This document shows positions 47,858 through 56,834 of a stretch of 64,000 nt of DNA, in pieces. The DNA lies in the NCBI RefSeq assembly GCF_030503895.2, contig NZ_CP129970.2:3457001-3521000 (forward strand), in the 5' to 3' direction. This DNA comes from Marivirga arenosa (lineage in GTDB: Bacteria > Bacteroidota > Bacteroidia > Cytophagales > Cyclobacteriaceae). The position numbers were made by a program, and so were the translations under genes. The first letter of the stretch is position 1, and the number at the start of each line of letters is the position of its first letter. Under the pieces are notes generated by a model. That model was not told the origin of the DNA. It was given only the letters and a program-made list of their open reading frames with translations, and did not search any database.

Positions 47858-48790
47858 TTAGAATTGAGTTACGAATGCTGAGTTACCATTTCCTGCTTGG
47901 TTTACAAATGAATTGTGTCCTGCATTAAATTGGAAAACTTCAGATCTGTTCATAGTACCTTCTTGGATAGTCATTGAATAGTTTTCAAAACCATTTTGTT
48001 CTTGCCAAGAACTGTTTGATCTACCATCTTGAACACTCCAAGCTTCATTAGATTCTCCTAATTGGTACTGAATAGAACTGTTTCCACTACCATTTTGAAG
48101 AACGTTTGCATAATTATATTCAGCTGAGTGTGGGTGATCGTTTTCACCTTCACCTAAGCCTTCACCATCATCATTACCTTGGGTTTGTGAAGCATAATTT
48201 TCATCTCCCCATTGTTCCACATCAGCAACATTCATAATTCCTGATTGGAATTGTTCAGAAAGATTGCCAACGCCTGATTGGAATGCGTTTGCTACATTTT
48301 CTCTATGAAGTTGTTCTTGAAAAGCTTCATTGCCTTCTCTCATTTGCATAATGCTTGCATTATTGCTGTTTCCTTGTTGATATTGATAAGCATAGTTTTC
48401 GAATCCCATTTGATTGACTGTTGCTTGACCCAACTTTCCACGTTGAATTTGTTCAGAAACATTGTCATTCATAAATTGAATTGATAAAGCTGAATTTCCA
48501 TTGCCGTGTTGGTCTTGTGTTCCCAAATTACCAATACCACCTTGTTCAGACATTCCCATGTTTAGAGTTCCTCTTTGGGTTTTAAATGCTTGATTTGCTT
48601 CACCCATTTGACCAACAAAAACATTATTTCCTTCTCCTTGTTGATCTGAGAAGTTATAGTTTAATGCACCTGCTTGCATCACAACTGCCCCGTTTGCTTC
48701 ACCAGATTGATACACATCACTGGTATTCTGTGCGATTGAATAAAAGCCGATAAACATAAATACGGCTATTATACTGATTAACTTTTTCAT
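47858..48790 (-). CDS. csgA: Major curlin-like amyloid subunit (CsgA-like)
   Basis: The start is the ATG at 48790, which gives the signal peptide MKKLISIIAVFMFIGFYSIA (310 residues in all); the frame extends upstream but with no signal. The mature protein is built of about 24 half-repeats with a strict 11-residue period, consensus x-x-x-x-Q-x-G-x-x-N-x, one amyloid strand each. E. coli CsgA has ten such strands. Residues 205-225 interrupt the array with an Asp/Glu/Gly-rich, His-containing insert (QGNDDGEGLGEGENDHPH). It should be secreted through CsgG and polymerise at the surface. Confidence 0.88.
   Translation of the reverse strand: MKKLISIIAVFMFIGFYSIAQNTSDVYQSGEANGAVVMQAGALNYNFSDQQGEGNNVFVGQMGEANQAFKTQRGTLNMGMSEQGGIGNLGTQDQHGNGNSALSIQFMNDNVSEQIQRGKLGQATVNQMGFENYAYQYQQGNSNNASIMQMREGNEAFQEQLHRENVANAFQSGVGNLSEQFQSGIMNVADVEQWGDENYASQTQGNDDGEGLGEGENDHPHSAEYNYANVLQNGSGNSSIQYQLGESNEAWSVQDGRSNSSWQEQNGFENYSMTIQEGTMNRSEVFQFNAGHNSFVNQAGNGNSAFVTQF
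47861..48721 (-). repeat. Curlin half-repeat array, 11-residue (33-base) period
   Basis: About 24 units with conserved Gln, Gly and Asn at fixed positions. The DNA is diverged between units. A single non-repeat insert lies about two-thirds of the way along. Confidence 0.8.
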
Positions 48791-48902
48791 CGTTCTTTTT
48801 TTAAAAATTAAACATCTATTATTAAAATACCTGATGAAACAGACTTGCAATACCAGCAATTACAAATCCCTTTTTCAAATATTTTGGGGAATTTCAATAC
48901 TT

Positions 48903-50396
48903 TTATTTTTGCTTATTACTCTTAGTACTTTTTTCATTAATTATTCTACTCCATAAGTTATTATTGTTGTCTTCCCTCAATTCACCCATTTTTTGCTTTA
49001 CTTCTTTAGGCTTTTTATTGATGGAAAAATATTTAGTAATCCCTACATTTACACCCCATATAAAGTCATCAAACTTTCCAACTTCTAAGCCATCCAAATT
49101 ATCAGTAAGTATATGTTTGTAATTTACAGAAGCTTGTATCCCTAATTTATTAGTGATTAAATGCTCTATACCTAATTCTATTTTGGCATGGGGATAGAAG
49201 TATTCCCAATACTTAATATCATTATCGAAATCATTTTTAAGCTCTTTTACCGTACCGGCACCTACGTATAAGTAGGGTGTTGTAATATGGTAGTTCAGAA
49301 GTTTATATTTTAATCCAATGTCTGCATATCCAACAGTAGTAGTGAATGCATCTTTAGCACCTATTTCATGCGCTCCAATACTTGACATCAAAGTAAATCG
49401 GGAATTAGAAGAGTATTCTAAATTCAGTTCCCCACCAGCAAAAGGTTTAGCTTTAACATAATCACCTTGGTAGGAGCGAGCAGTTGCATTTAGTCCTACT
49501 CCAAATGTTGCTCTTCTATTTTGTGTATTAATACCGAAAGCATCGATATTAGTGTTTTCATTTCGTTCATTTTTATATTCAGTTATAACAGCTGACTGAA
49601 GTTCAGATTCATCCAAAAGCTGCCATAAACTTTCCTCTATACCTTCAATTATTAATCCTATAACTGCTTTTTCAATTGCTTCTTTTACAGCCATCTCGCC
49701 TGGTTCATTATAGGTATAACCCATCTCAGCTTCTAACAATCTTCTTAAACTTACGAATCTAAATACCCCTACATCTATTTGTTGAGAAAGGATAGTTTTC
49801 GAAGTATAGATAGTTTTTAATATTCTACCGGTGCTTGTAGAAACTGCTCTTAAATATATGGTAACTCTATCTTCTCTATACTCACCTGAACTGCCAGTAC
49901 CAAAATATCTGACCCCTGCACCACCGGTTTTGATATTGCTATCATAAGATACTATTCCCCCTTCAATGATAATACCTGCAAAAATCAGTGGGGGTAATAG
50001 CTGGTCTTTTTGATCAGTATAGTTTGCCCTACTTGAGCGAATAATCTTTCTTTCGTTTAATAGATTGGACAAACCCTCTCTTTCTATTGGAATAAACCAT
50101 CCGGATTCCTCCATTGCTCTCAGTAGGATAGAAGTAGCACCTTGGGTTACCGCAGTGGACCAACTTGCACCAGTTTGAGATTCTTTATATTGGCCAGTCT
50201 GATCTCTAAATTTATATACCGCAGCTACAATTTTTTCTTTAGGTTCTGGAAGCTTAGTTAATTCTTTATAATGTTGAGTTTCAGCACCAAGTCTAGCTTC
50301 TTTTACTCGCATTGGCTCATACAAATAATTCGTACATGCAGAAAATATAAGCATCGATGTTATTAATAAATAATATGTGAGATGTATAGTTTTCAT
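48903..50396 (-). CDS. csgG: Curli secretion channel CsgG fused to a C-terminal beta-barrel
   Basis: A lipoprotein (lipobox SAC, Cys21). Residues about 30-262 are the CsgG domain, with the VAAVYKFRDQTGQYK start, GWFIPIEREGLSNLLNERKI and IYLRAVSTSTGRILKTIYTSK, which form the nonameric outer-membrane curli pore. E. coli CsgG ends there (277 residues). This protein continues to 497 with about 165 residues (294-460) of alternating strands (TFGVGLNATARSY, PFAGGELNLEYS, YLYVGAGTV) resembling an eight-stranded outer-membrane barrel, and a basic tail. It lies between csgF and csgA in the operon. Confidence 0.92.
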   Translation of the reverse strand: MKTIHLTYYLLITSMLIFSACTNYLYEPMRVKEARLGAETQHYKELTKLPEPKEKIVAAVYKFRDQTGQYKESQTGASWSTAVTQGATSILLRAMEESGWFIPIEREGLSNLLNERKIIRSSRANYTDQKDQLLPPLIFAGIIIEGGIVSYDSNIKTGGAGVRYFGTGSSGEYREDRVTIYLRAVSTSTGRILKTIYTSKTILSQQIDVGVFRFVSLRRLLEAEMGYTYNEPGEMAVKEAIEKAVIGLIIEGIEESLWQLLDESELQSAVITEYKNERNENTNIDAFGINTQNRRATFGVGLNATARSYQGDYVKAKPFAGGELNLEYSSNSRFTLMSSIGAHEIGAKDAFTTTVGYADIGLKYKLLNYHITTPYLYVGAGTVKELKNDFDNDIKYWEYFYPHAKIELGIEHLITNKLGIQASVNYKHILTDNLDGLEVGKFDDFIWGVNVGITKYFSINKKPKEVKQKMGELREDNNNNLWSRIINEKSTKSNKQK

Positions 50397-50406
50397 TATC
50401 TATAAT

Positions 50407-50817
50407 TTAATAGTAGGGTACTATAATCTGTGTTTCTGCTCCATCTGTAGTATCAAAAATTGTAATATTAATACCTTCAATGCTTGATAAAATCTCAATT
50501 TGAAAGCTTCCTATTTCAAATGTTCCATCCTGTATACCTTCCTCACCAAAAAGATTACTAACAAGTTCTCTAGATAGTTGAGAAAGAATTTGACGATTTA
50601 TGCTGTTTTCGAAGTCAGATAAAGGATCTTGTTGAAATGAAGGTATGTCTGATTCCTCCTTAAAATCATTCTGTTCTGATGCAGAGCTTAGCAGCCATTG
50701 ATAATTAAATGTATCACCACCAAAAGCCGGATTTATTGGTTTATAAACAAAATCTTGTGATAGACCCATGTTCATTGCTCCGAATAAAATAAATAGTATT
50801 GCAATTAGCTTTTTCAT
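50407..50817 (-). CDS. csgF: Curli assembly factor CsgF
   Basis: A small secreted protein that plugs the CsgG pore and anchors the nucleator. After the signal peptide the mature start QDFVYKPINPAFGGDTFNYQ matches the conserved CsgF N-terminus that inserts in CsgG, and LLSSASEQNDFKE follows. It is 136 residues from ATG 50817; an alternative ATG lies at 50823. It is 5 bases from csgE and 10 from csgG, so all are one operon. Confidence 0.93.
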   Translation of the reverse strand: MKKLIAILFILFGAMNMGLSQDFVYKPINPAFGGDTFNYQWLLSSASEQNDFKEESDIPSFQQDPLSDFENSINRQILSQLSRELVSNLFGEEGIQDGTFEIGSFQIEILSSIEGINITIFDTTDGAETQIIVPYY

Positions 50818-50828
50818 GATCATTGATT

Positions 50829-51311
50829 TTAAAATATTCCACTTCCTTTAATGTCTTCTCCTTCTAATGATTTAAGGATCTCTCTATAGTTATTTATAAA
50901 ACCTTGCGTTCTTTCTCTGGCTATTTCAGCAATTGATTCTAAATAATCATATCTTGCTTGAAGGGGCATTTCAAAAATCAGCATATCATTTACTTTAATA
51001 CTGATTTGTGTCATATTACCTCTGAGAGGTTTTTCTTTAATTACAATGATAAATGCTTGGTTTGATTGATCTGGCCATACCCATTTACTATAAAACAGTT
51101 CATGAAAATCATTACCGGCTTTGGTCATGGTTTCATTCACTATTAATTCATTGATTTCAATTTCTAATTGATCAATTTCTTCCACATTTTTAGGGGTGTC
51201 TTGTTTTAATAGAACTGCTGCTTTTAATTTTTGAATTAATAAGCTATCACCCTGAGCATTTAGAGTGCTTATAATCAAAAGGTTAAATAATATGAGTGTT
51301 ATCGTTTTCAT
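50829..51311 (-). CDS. csgE: Curli secretion specificity factor CsgE
   Basis: A periplasmic adaptor that caps CsgG and admits curlin subunits. After the signal peptide (ending LNAQ) and an N-terminal helix comes the family core ELIVNETMTKAGNDFHELFY and IIVIKEKPLRGNMTQISIKV, then FEMPLQARYDYLE. It is 160 residues, first gene of the minus-strand curli operon, with a predicted FNR-type class II promoter giving a very short leader. Confidence 0.92.
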   Translation of the reverse strand: MKTITLILFNLLIISTLNAQGDSLLIQKLKAAVLLKQDTPKNVEEIDQLEIEINELIVNETMTKAGNDFHELFYSKWVWPDQSNQAFIIVIKEKPLRGNMTQISIKVNDMLIFEMPLQARYDYLESIAEIARERTQGFINNYREILKSLEGEDIKGSGIF

Positions 51312-51331
51312 TTCTCCCCCATTATTTGAAT

Positions 51332-51374
51332 CAAAATTGGCTCAGTATGGCCTTTTTATCAATGATAGAGATCA
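51332..51374 (-). promoter_or_regulatory. FNR/CRP-type site and -7 box of curli operon (class II spacing)
   Basis: The palindrome ATGATAGAGATCAT has its core at 51363-51374. On the minus strand the -7 box CAATTTTG (51339-51332) begins 29.5 bases from the palindrome centre, which puts the site near -41.5. The leader to csgE is about 16 bases. Confidence 0.6.
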
Positions 51375-51487
51375 TTTGTCATCATGATTGTGTGCTTAAT
51401 AGCTTATGATAAAGATTAAGTATTGGATTGATTTAGATTGTAACTAAATCATTCATTTATTAGAGTGATAAATATTTCATTTTCCAC

Positions 51488-51530
51488 TGACCGCCATCAT
51501 GGTTTGAGTAATCATAAGTCATTATTTTTA
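51488..51530 (+). promoter_or_regulatory. FNR/CRP-type site and -7 box of gene 51547 (class II spacing)
   Basis: The site TGACCGCCATCA (51488-51499) is an imperfect member of the set. The -7 box TATTTTTA at 51523-51530 begins exactly 29.5 bases from its centre. It shares the 235-base intergenic region with the divergent curli promoter. Confidence 0.5.
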
Positions 51531-51546
51531 TATTAAAATCAATAAG

Positions 51547-51969
51547 ATGGCAGAGGTTATTACACATACTAAAGAATTTTATGAATCATTGGCGTCCATT
51601 TTTTATTCGATGGTTGTAGTGGATAATAATGTGAATAAAAATGAAAAATTGCGCATTAAGGCATTGGTAGATGAACATTGGTCAAATGATAATAAAATTA
51701 AAAATAGCGAAGAGATCATATTTAATAAACTAAATCAATTATTTACAGGGAATTATGACAAGGAATCAGCTTTTTTTGATTTTAAACGGTATTTTCTAAA
51801 TCATCCGGAAGAATTCAATGATGAATTAAAATTTCAAATATTGAAAGATGTAGACAGTATAAGCATGGCATTTTCAAGAAGAAACAAATCTGAAAGTATC
51901 TTAAATAGCCAGCTATATTTTCTATTATTTAAATCTCATGGTTTGTTTGATAGCGACATTACAAATTGA
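51547..51969 (+). CDS. Hypothetical helical protein, possibly TerB-like
   Basis: 140 residues, no signal peptide, helical. It has VVDNNVNKNEKLRIKALVDEHW near the N-terminus, which resembles the acidic metal-binding helix pair of TerB-like domains (an impression, not a firm match). It is divergent from the curli operon and has its own predicted FNR-type promoter, so its function is probably linked to that regulon. Confidence 0.6.
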   Translation: MAEVITHTKEFYESLASIFYSMVVVDNNVNKNEKLRIKALVDEHWSNDNKIKNSEEIIFNKLNQLFTGNYDKESAFFDFKRYFLNHPEEFNDELKFQILKDVDSISMAFSRRNKSESILNSQLYFLLFKSHGLFDSDITN

Positions 51970-51988
51970 TAATATTCATTTTTAATTC

Positions 51989-52031
51989 TGATGTAAGTCA
52001 GTGTTTTTCAATTTTTATAAGCCTACTTTTA
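51989..52031 (+). promoter_or_regulatory. FNR/CRP-type site and -7 box of permease-ATPase operon (class II spacing)
   Basis: The palindrome CTGATGTAAGTCAG has its core at 51989-52000. The -7 box TACTTTTA at 52024-52031 begins 29.5 bases from its centre. The leader to the permease ATG is about 86 bases. Confidence 0.6.
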
Positions 52032-52121
52032 ATGATGTCAAAATAACCAATTCATTTATATTAATTAATCTAAAGGTTTAAATGGTTAGGTGAAATTTTG
52101 ATACTTTAAATTAGGATAAAA

Positions 52122-53222
52122 ATGAAAACCTTAGCACAGAATAGGAAAGTACAATGGTTGAATTTCTTTCAATACGTGTTTTTTATATCTATAATTCTCT
52201 ATTTAGGTCGCTCATTATTCATTCCTTTAACTACAGGATTACTTATTAGCTTCATACTCTATCCATTTTGTCGTTGGCTCGAAAATCATAAAATACCTAG
52301 AATAGTCTCAATCCTAATTGGATTAAGCGTATTCTTTCTCATTAGCCTGTCTTTTATTGGATTGTTGATTTATCAATTTTCAAAATTCATGGAAGAGTGG
52401 CCGCAGATAAATGAAAAATTAGTACTTTTATTAAACGAATTAGATACGAATATCAGTAGTTCTAAGCTTCAGAAATTCATTGATCCTGAATTAGGCTTAA
52501 TTGGAAGTATAACGGATTATATCAGTGTTCATTTGATTCCTGAGATTCCTTCCACTCTTTATAATTCATCAATCTCATTAGTTCTTTTTATCATAATCCC
52601 GATATTCTCGGCTCTTATATTAATGTACAGAGAAGTTTTAGTAGCATTTTTGTATGAGATCTTTCCTGTAGCCGCTAAAAAATACATTGAAAAAATACTA
52701 CCTGATGTAATTGTTACTTATTATAATTTTATAAAAGGAATGATAGTGGTGTATTTGATTGTAGGTGTTTTAAATAGTCTTGGCCTATTCCTAATTGGTA
52801 TCCCAAATCCAATTTTCTTTGGATTCATAGCCTCTATTCTCACTTTTATACCCTATGTAGGAATCACAGTGGGAGCCTTACTTCCTATGGCCATTTCGTG
52901 GATTAAATTCAATTCTATCTTTTATCCGATAGGAGTAATAGTCGTTTTTACTATTGTACAAATTCTTGAGGCTAATGTTATTTTTCCATTGGAGGTAAGC
53001 CAAAAATTGAAAATAAATGCTTTGGTAACCCTTATTGTTATTGTAGCAGGAGGAATTATATGGGGCGCAATGGGAATGATATTGTTTTTGCCATTAATAG
53101 CGATCTTAAAATTAATAGCCGATCAAGTAAAAGAATTGAGAGCGATTTCTATTTTATTAGGTACTAAAAAGGATTTAGATCAAGATGCTTTTGAGAAAGG
53201 AAAGAGTTTGAATCAGAAATAA
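52122..53222 (+). CDS. AI-2E family transporter (PerM/YdiK type)
   Basis: An integral inner-membrane protein of 366 residues with about eight helices and the usual periplasmic domain after the third. Family features are the N-terminal LGRSLFIPLTTGLLISFILY, the FIPYVGITVGALLPM stretch and the C-terminal NALVTLIVIVAGGIIWGAMGM. Members export autoinducer-2 or act as ion antiporters; which applies here is not visible. It lies 47 bases before a P-type ATPase in the same unit, which leans towards ion homeostasis. Confidence 0.88.
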   Translation: MKTLAQNRKVQWLNFFQYVFFISIILYLGRSLFIPLTTGLLISFILYPFCRWLENHKIPRIVSILIGLSVFFLISLSFIGLLIYQFSKFMEEWPQINEKLVLLLNELDTNISSSKLQKFIDPELGLIGSITDYISVHLIPEIPSTLYNSSISLVLFIIIPIFSALILMYREVLVAFLYEIFPVAAKKYIEKILPDVIVTYYNFIKGMIVVYLIVGVLNSLGLFLIGIPNPIFFGFIASILTFIPYVGITVGALLPMAISWIKFNSIFYPIGVIVVFTIVQILEANVIFPLEVSQKLKINALVTLIVIVAGGIIWGAMGMILFLPLIAILKLIADQVKELRAISILLGTKKDLDQDAFEKGKSLNQK

Positions 53223-53269
53223 ATACTTAAATTAAGAAAGAGAATAATCTAATGTTAATTGAAAGTTAA

Positions 53270-55813
53270 ATGAACCAGCAACACAAAGGCTTAAATGATC
53301 ATCAAATTCATCAAAAGTTAAAGGAATATGGTCCAAATGTGTTGGCTAGGGCTCACAAAATTAGTCCCATTAAAATCTTTTTAAGTCAGTTTAAATCCCC
53401 ATTAATCATTATTCTAATTGTAGCTGCTATTATATCTTTTTCAGTAGGGTTTTTACCTGATCAAGAATCAAAATTAGTGGATACAATTTTAATTTTAGTC
53501 ATTGTTTTGCTTTCGGGAATAATGGGGTTTGTTCAGGACTATAATGCTGAAAAAACGATTGAAGCACTTCAAAATCTTGCATCGCCAAATTCGAGGGTAA
53601 TAAGAAATGGAAAGGAAGAAGAAATCGATTCATCGGAAATTGTGCCAGAGGATATTCTTGTAATTGAATCAGGTGATATGATAACCGCTGATGTTGAAAT
53701 TCTTGAAGCTTTTCAATTAGAAGTGGATGAATCTGTATTGACAGGTGAATCAAATTCAGTTAAGAAAAAGGAAGGTGATTTAGCTTTCATGAATACCTAT
53801 GTTTTAGGAGGAAAGGCCACTGCTTTGGTAAAAGCTACAGGAATGAAAACTCAAATTGGAAAAGTAGCGGATAAGCTTGAAAGTCTTAAACGTGAAAAAT
53901 CATCTTTTCAAATTGAATTAAATTCTTTAAGTAAAAAACTATCAATAACCGCCTTAATTATTACTGTAATAATTACTTTAATTGGTATTCAGAAATTTGG
54001 TTTATATGATTCATTATTGACAGCCATTTCTTTAGCGGTTGCAGCAATTCCTGAGGGATTGCCTGCTGTGGTTGTACTTGCATTGGCAGTTGGCTCTAAA
54101 ATAATGGCGAAAAGAAATGCTCTTATTAGAAAATTAACTAAAGTAGAATCAATAGGGGCAGTCAATATTATATGTACTGATAAAACGGGTACCCTTACAA
54201 AAAATGAGATGACCATCACTCATTTATATTTCAATAATACAGTACATGAGGTGAGTAAAAATAGTTTTAAACCTCAGGAAAGTGAGGAAGGTAAAATGCT
54301 CATGAAATGTGCTTATACTTGTAATAATGCAAGTGTATCCAAAGATGAATTCGGACAACAAAAATATTTTGGAAGCCAAACGGAAATTGCTTTAAAGAAA
54401 TATTCAGCTAAACATTTAGATGAAAATTTCGAGAACTCTTTTTCCAAAACACAGGAAATATCATTTAGCTCAAAGCGTAAAATGATGTCGGTAGTGGTTG
54501 AAGATGAAAGTCAAAAATCTTTCGCATTTTCAAAAGGTGCACCTGAAGTATTAATAGAAAAATGTAGTTTTATCATGCTAAATGGTAAAATTGAAAAGCT
54601 TACTGAATCAATCAAGCAGGAAATAAATCAACAAAATAAAGATTTTGCCAAAAAAGCACTAAGAGTATTAGGATTTGCTTTTAAAGAGAATATCACACAT
54701 TCATCTGATGCAGAAAAAGATATGGTTTGGTTAGGATTACAAGCCATGATAGATCCACCAAGACCAGAGGTTTATGATGCTATTTCAGATTGTAAGACCG
54801 CAGGTATCAGGGTGATTATGATAACGGGTGATAATCCTATTACAGCGGCAGCAATCGCGAAAGAAGTAGGCTTAGACTCAAATCATGTATTAGAAGGAAC
54901 CGACATTGATGAAATGTCCGATGAGCAATTAAATAAAGCCCTTAATGACCAAACTAATATATTTGCCAGAACAACCCCTTTCCATAAACTAAGATTACTT
55001 GAATTATTAGAGGAAAAAAATACAGTTGCTATGACGGGTGATGGCGTTAATGATGCTTTAGCAATAAAGAAAGCAGCTATAGGTATTGCAATGGGTAAAA
55101 AAGGAACCGAGGTAGCCAAACAAGCAAGTGATATTATTTTATTAGATGATAATTTTAGTACTATCACAAACGCCATAAAGCAAGGAAGAACCATTTTCTA
55201 TAATATTCGCAAGTTTATTAACTATTTATTAACCTGCAACTTAGCTGAAGTTGGAATTATCTTTACTGCCACGGTCTTTTTTTCCTTAGACGAACCTCTT
55301 TTATATCCAGTTCAATTATTATGGATTAACCTTTTAACAGATGGTTTAGTAGCCTTAGCATTAGGGGTGGATCCATCAGCAGAAGATGTTATGAAAGAGG
55401 CACCAAGAAAGCTTAATGAACCTATAATCGATAAAAAAACGGCATGGCTAATAGTTAGTATAGGTATTAAAATGGCCGCTTTATTAATTATAGTATTCAT
55501 ATTTGTTTTACCAATGGGAATAGAAAGGGCTCGAACTACTTTAATTACAGGTGTTGTAGTTTTTGAGTTTGTAAGAATAGGTGCTATTCGTTACCAAGAA
55601 AAAATAGGTTGGTTCGCCAATAAATGGTTAGTGATGGGATTAATCATTTCATTAGTGCTTCATGTAGCATTAATATACTCCCCTCTAAATAGCTTTTTCT
55701 ATTTAATCCCAATTGGTTTAAAGGAATGGGGCATAATATTATCTGGAGCTATAATAGGATACTTATTCGCTATTTCCATCACTTCAATTATCATGAAAAC
55801 TGTAAAAACTTGA
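53270..55813 (+). CDS. P2A-type cation ATPase (Ca2+-ATPase-like)
   Basis: A P-type ATPase that pumps a cation, probably calcium, out of the cytoplasm. It has an N-terminal cation-ATPase domain, actuator motif LTGES, phosphorylation motif CTDKTGTLTKNEMT (Asp304), nucleotide-binding KGAPEVLIEKC, hinge MTGDGVNDALAIKKAAIGIA and ten membrane helices. The M4 motif AAIPEGLPAVVVLALAVG contains the PEGL ion site of SERCA/PMR1-type pumps. The length of 847 is normal. The mycobacterial DosR regulon also includes a P2A pump (CtpF). Confidence 0.93.
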   Translation: MNQQHKGLNDHQIHQKLKEYGPNVLARAHKISPIKIFLSQFKSPLIIILIVAAIISFSVGFLPDQESKLVDTILILVIVLLSGIMGFVQDYNAEKTIEALQNLASPNSRVIRNGKEEEIDSSEIVPEDILVIESGDMITADVEILEAFQLEVDESVLTGESNSVKKKEGDLAFMNTYVLGGKATALVKATGMKTQIGKVADKLESLKREKSSFQIELNSLSKKLSITALIITVIITLIGIQKFGLYDSLLTAISLAVAAIPEGLPAVVVLALAVGSKIMAKRNALIRKLTKVESIGAVNIICTDKTGTLTKNEMTITHLYFNNTVHEVSKNSFKPQESEEGKMLMKCAYTCNNASVSKDEFGQQKYFGSQTEIALKKYSAKHLDENFENSFSKTQEISFSSKRKMMSVVVEDESQKSFAFSKGAPEVLIEKCSFIMLNGKIEKLTESIKQEINQQNKDFAKKALRVLGFAFKENITHSSDAEKDMVWLGLQAMIDPPRPEVYDAISDCKTAGIRVIMITGDNPITAAAIAKEVGLDSNHVLEGTDIDEMSDEQLNKALNDQTNIFARTTPFHKLRLLELLEEKNTVAMTGDGVNDALAIKKAAIGIAMGKKGTEVAKQASDIILLDDNFSTITNAIKQGRTIFYNIRKFINYLLTCNLAEVGIIFTATVFFSLDEPLLYPVQLLWINLLTDGLVALALGVDPSAEDVMKEAPRKLNEPIIDKKTAWLIVSIGIKMAALLIIVFIFVLPMGIERARTTLITGVVVFEFVRIGAIRYQEKIGWFANKWLVMGLIISLVLHVALIYSPLNSFFYLIPIGLKEWGIILSGAIIGYLFAISITSIIMKTVKT

Positions 55814-55878
55814 TGATTTACATCATCCTTCACATTGATTCATGACATAGGAAATAACTCTTTAAATTTTGATTTTTG
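55814..55878 (+). promoter_or_regulatory. FNR/CRP-type site and -7 box of the 55937 operon (class I spacing)
   Basis: The palindrome ATGATTTACATCAT has its core at 55814-55825, starting immediately after the ATPase stop codon. The -7 box GATTTTTG at 55871-55878 begins 51.5 bases from its centre. The leader is about 54 bases. Confidence 0.6.
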
Positions 55879-55936
55879 AATATACCAAAGGTATTACCAT
55901 TGGTAGGAAAAAAAGTTAAAATTAAATGTTAAGGTC

Positions 55937-56377
55937 ATGGATTTTGTTAGAAACACTGAAAGCTTAGAGGTCTATTCACAATACTACATTGAGGCCGAGA
56001 ATTGGAAATCAGATATTGAGTTTTATATAATAGAACACAAGTTTATGAGTACGCTCATCAATAAATACTTTACTTTTTTAATTAGCGAAGAATATCTAGA
56101 TGAAACTCAAGATATAGTCCTTCGACTAAGTAAATTAGAAAATATTGGCAAGGATTTAATCAAAGATGTTGAGGACTTTATGCATGGTGTAAAAACCAAT
56201 TTGACTAAAGATGATCAAATGTTTTACAAAAGACTTAATTCTGAAAAAGAGAAGTTGGGAAGAAGAGTTGAAGCCTTTTCTCATATTTTTAAACATATCA
56301 AAACAGATGTGTTTAAAATCACTGAAAAAATTCTAGGGAATGAAAAGGTCAAAAAACTTATTAGCGCTGTTCATTAA
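55937..56377 (+). CDS. Hypothetical helical protein
   Basis: 146 residues starting MDFVRNTESLEVYSQYYIEA, almost wholly helical and highly charged, without signal peptide. The arrangement of long amphipathic helices could be a four-helix bundle, but I recognise no family and see no metal ligands with certainty. It is first in a three-gene unit under a predicted FNR-type promoter. Confidence 0.6.
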   Translation: MDFVRNTESLEVYSQYYIEAENWKSDIEFYIIEHKFMSTLINKYFTFLISEEYLDETQDIVLRLSKLENIGKDLIKDVEDFMHGVKTNLTKDDQMFYKRLNSEKEKLGRRVEAFSHIFKHIKTDVFKITEKILGNEKVKKLISAVH

Positions 56378-56396
56378 ATGTTATTAATCTGCTGCA

Positions 56397-56807
56397 ATGG
56401 AATTAGTTATTTATCATAATTATCAATCAGTTATTGATAAAATTGAGGCATACATTAAGGTGCTTAGAGAAAATGAACTCAACTATGATTCTCAGGAATT
56501 ACAATCCTTAGGATTAAAGCATAAAGATCAAATACACTCAGCAATTGAAAAAACACAGCAGATTTTATACTTAGCAGGTGAGGACCTAAATTTCCATATC
56601 AAAATTTACTATGTCGATAAGAATGGAGTGTTGTCAAAAGCATGGCGACTTTCCAAATTAGCCTATACACTTTGTTTGTTGAAAGCTGATGTTTTTGATT
56701 ATGAAGGTGCAAACTTACAAACGTTAATGGCTAATAAAATTTCGAATTTATTTTTAGATAAAGATCGATTTAAAAGCAGAAAATATAAAAGCTCTACTTT
56801 CACATAA
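56397..56807 (+). CDS. Hypothetical protein
   Basis: 136 residues with no recognised family or signal peptide. It is helical in the first half, then a beta segment (NFHIKIYYVDKNGV) and a helical end. It lies 19 bases after the preceding gene and 27 before the next; co-transcription is likely. Confidence 0.55.
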   Translation: MELVIYHNYQSVIDKIEAYIKVLRENELNYDSQELQSLGLKHKDQIHSAIEKTQQILYLAGEDLNFHIKIYYVDKNGVLSKAWRLSKLAYTLCLLKADVFDYEGANLQTLMANKISNLFLDKDRFKSRKYKSSTFT

Positions 56808-56834
56808 CTTTTATAATGTTAAATACTCAAAACC

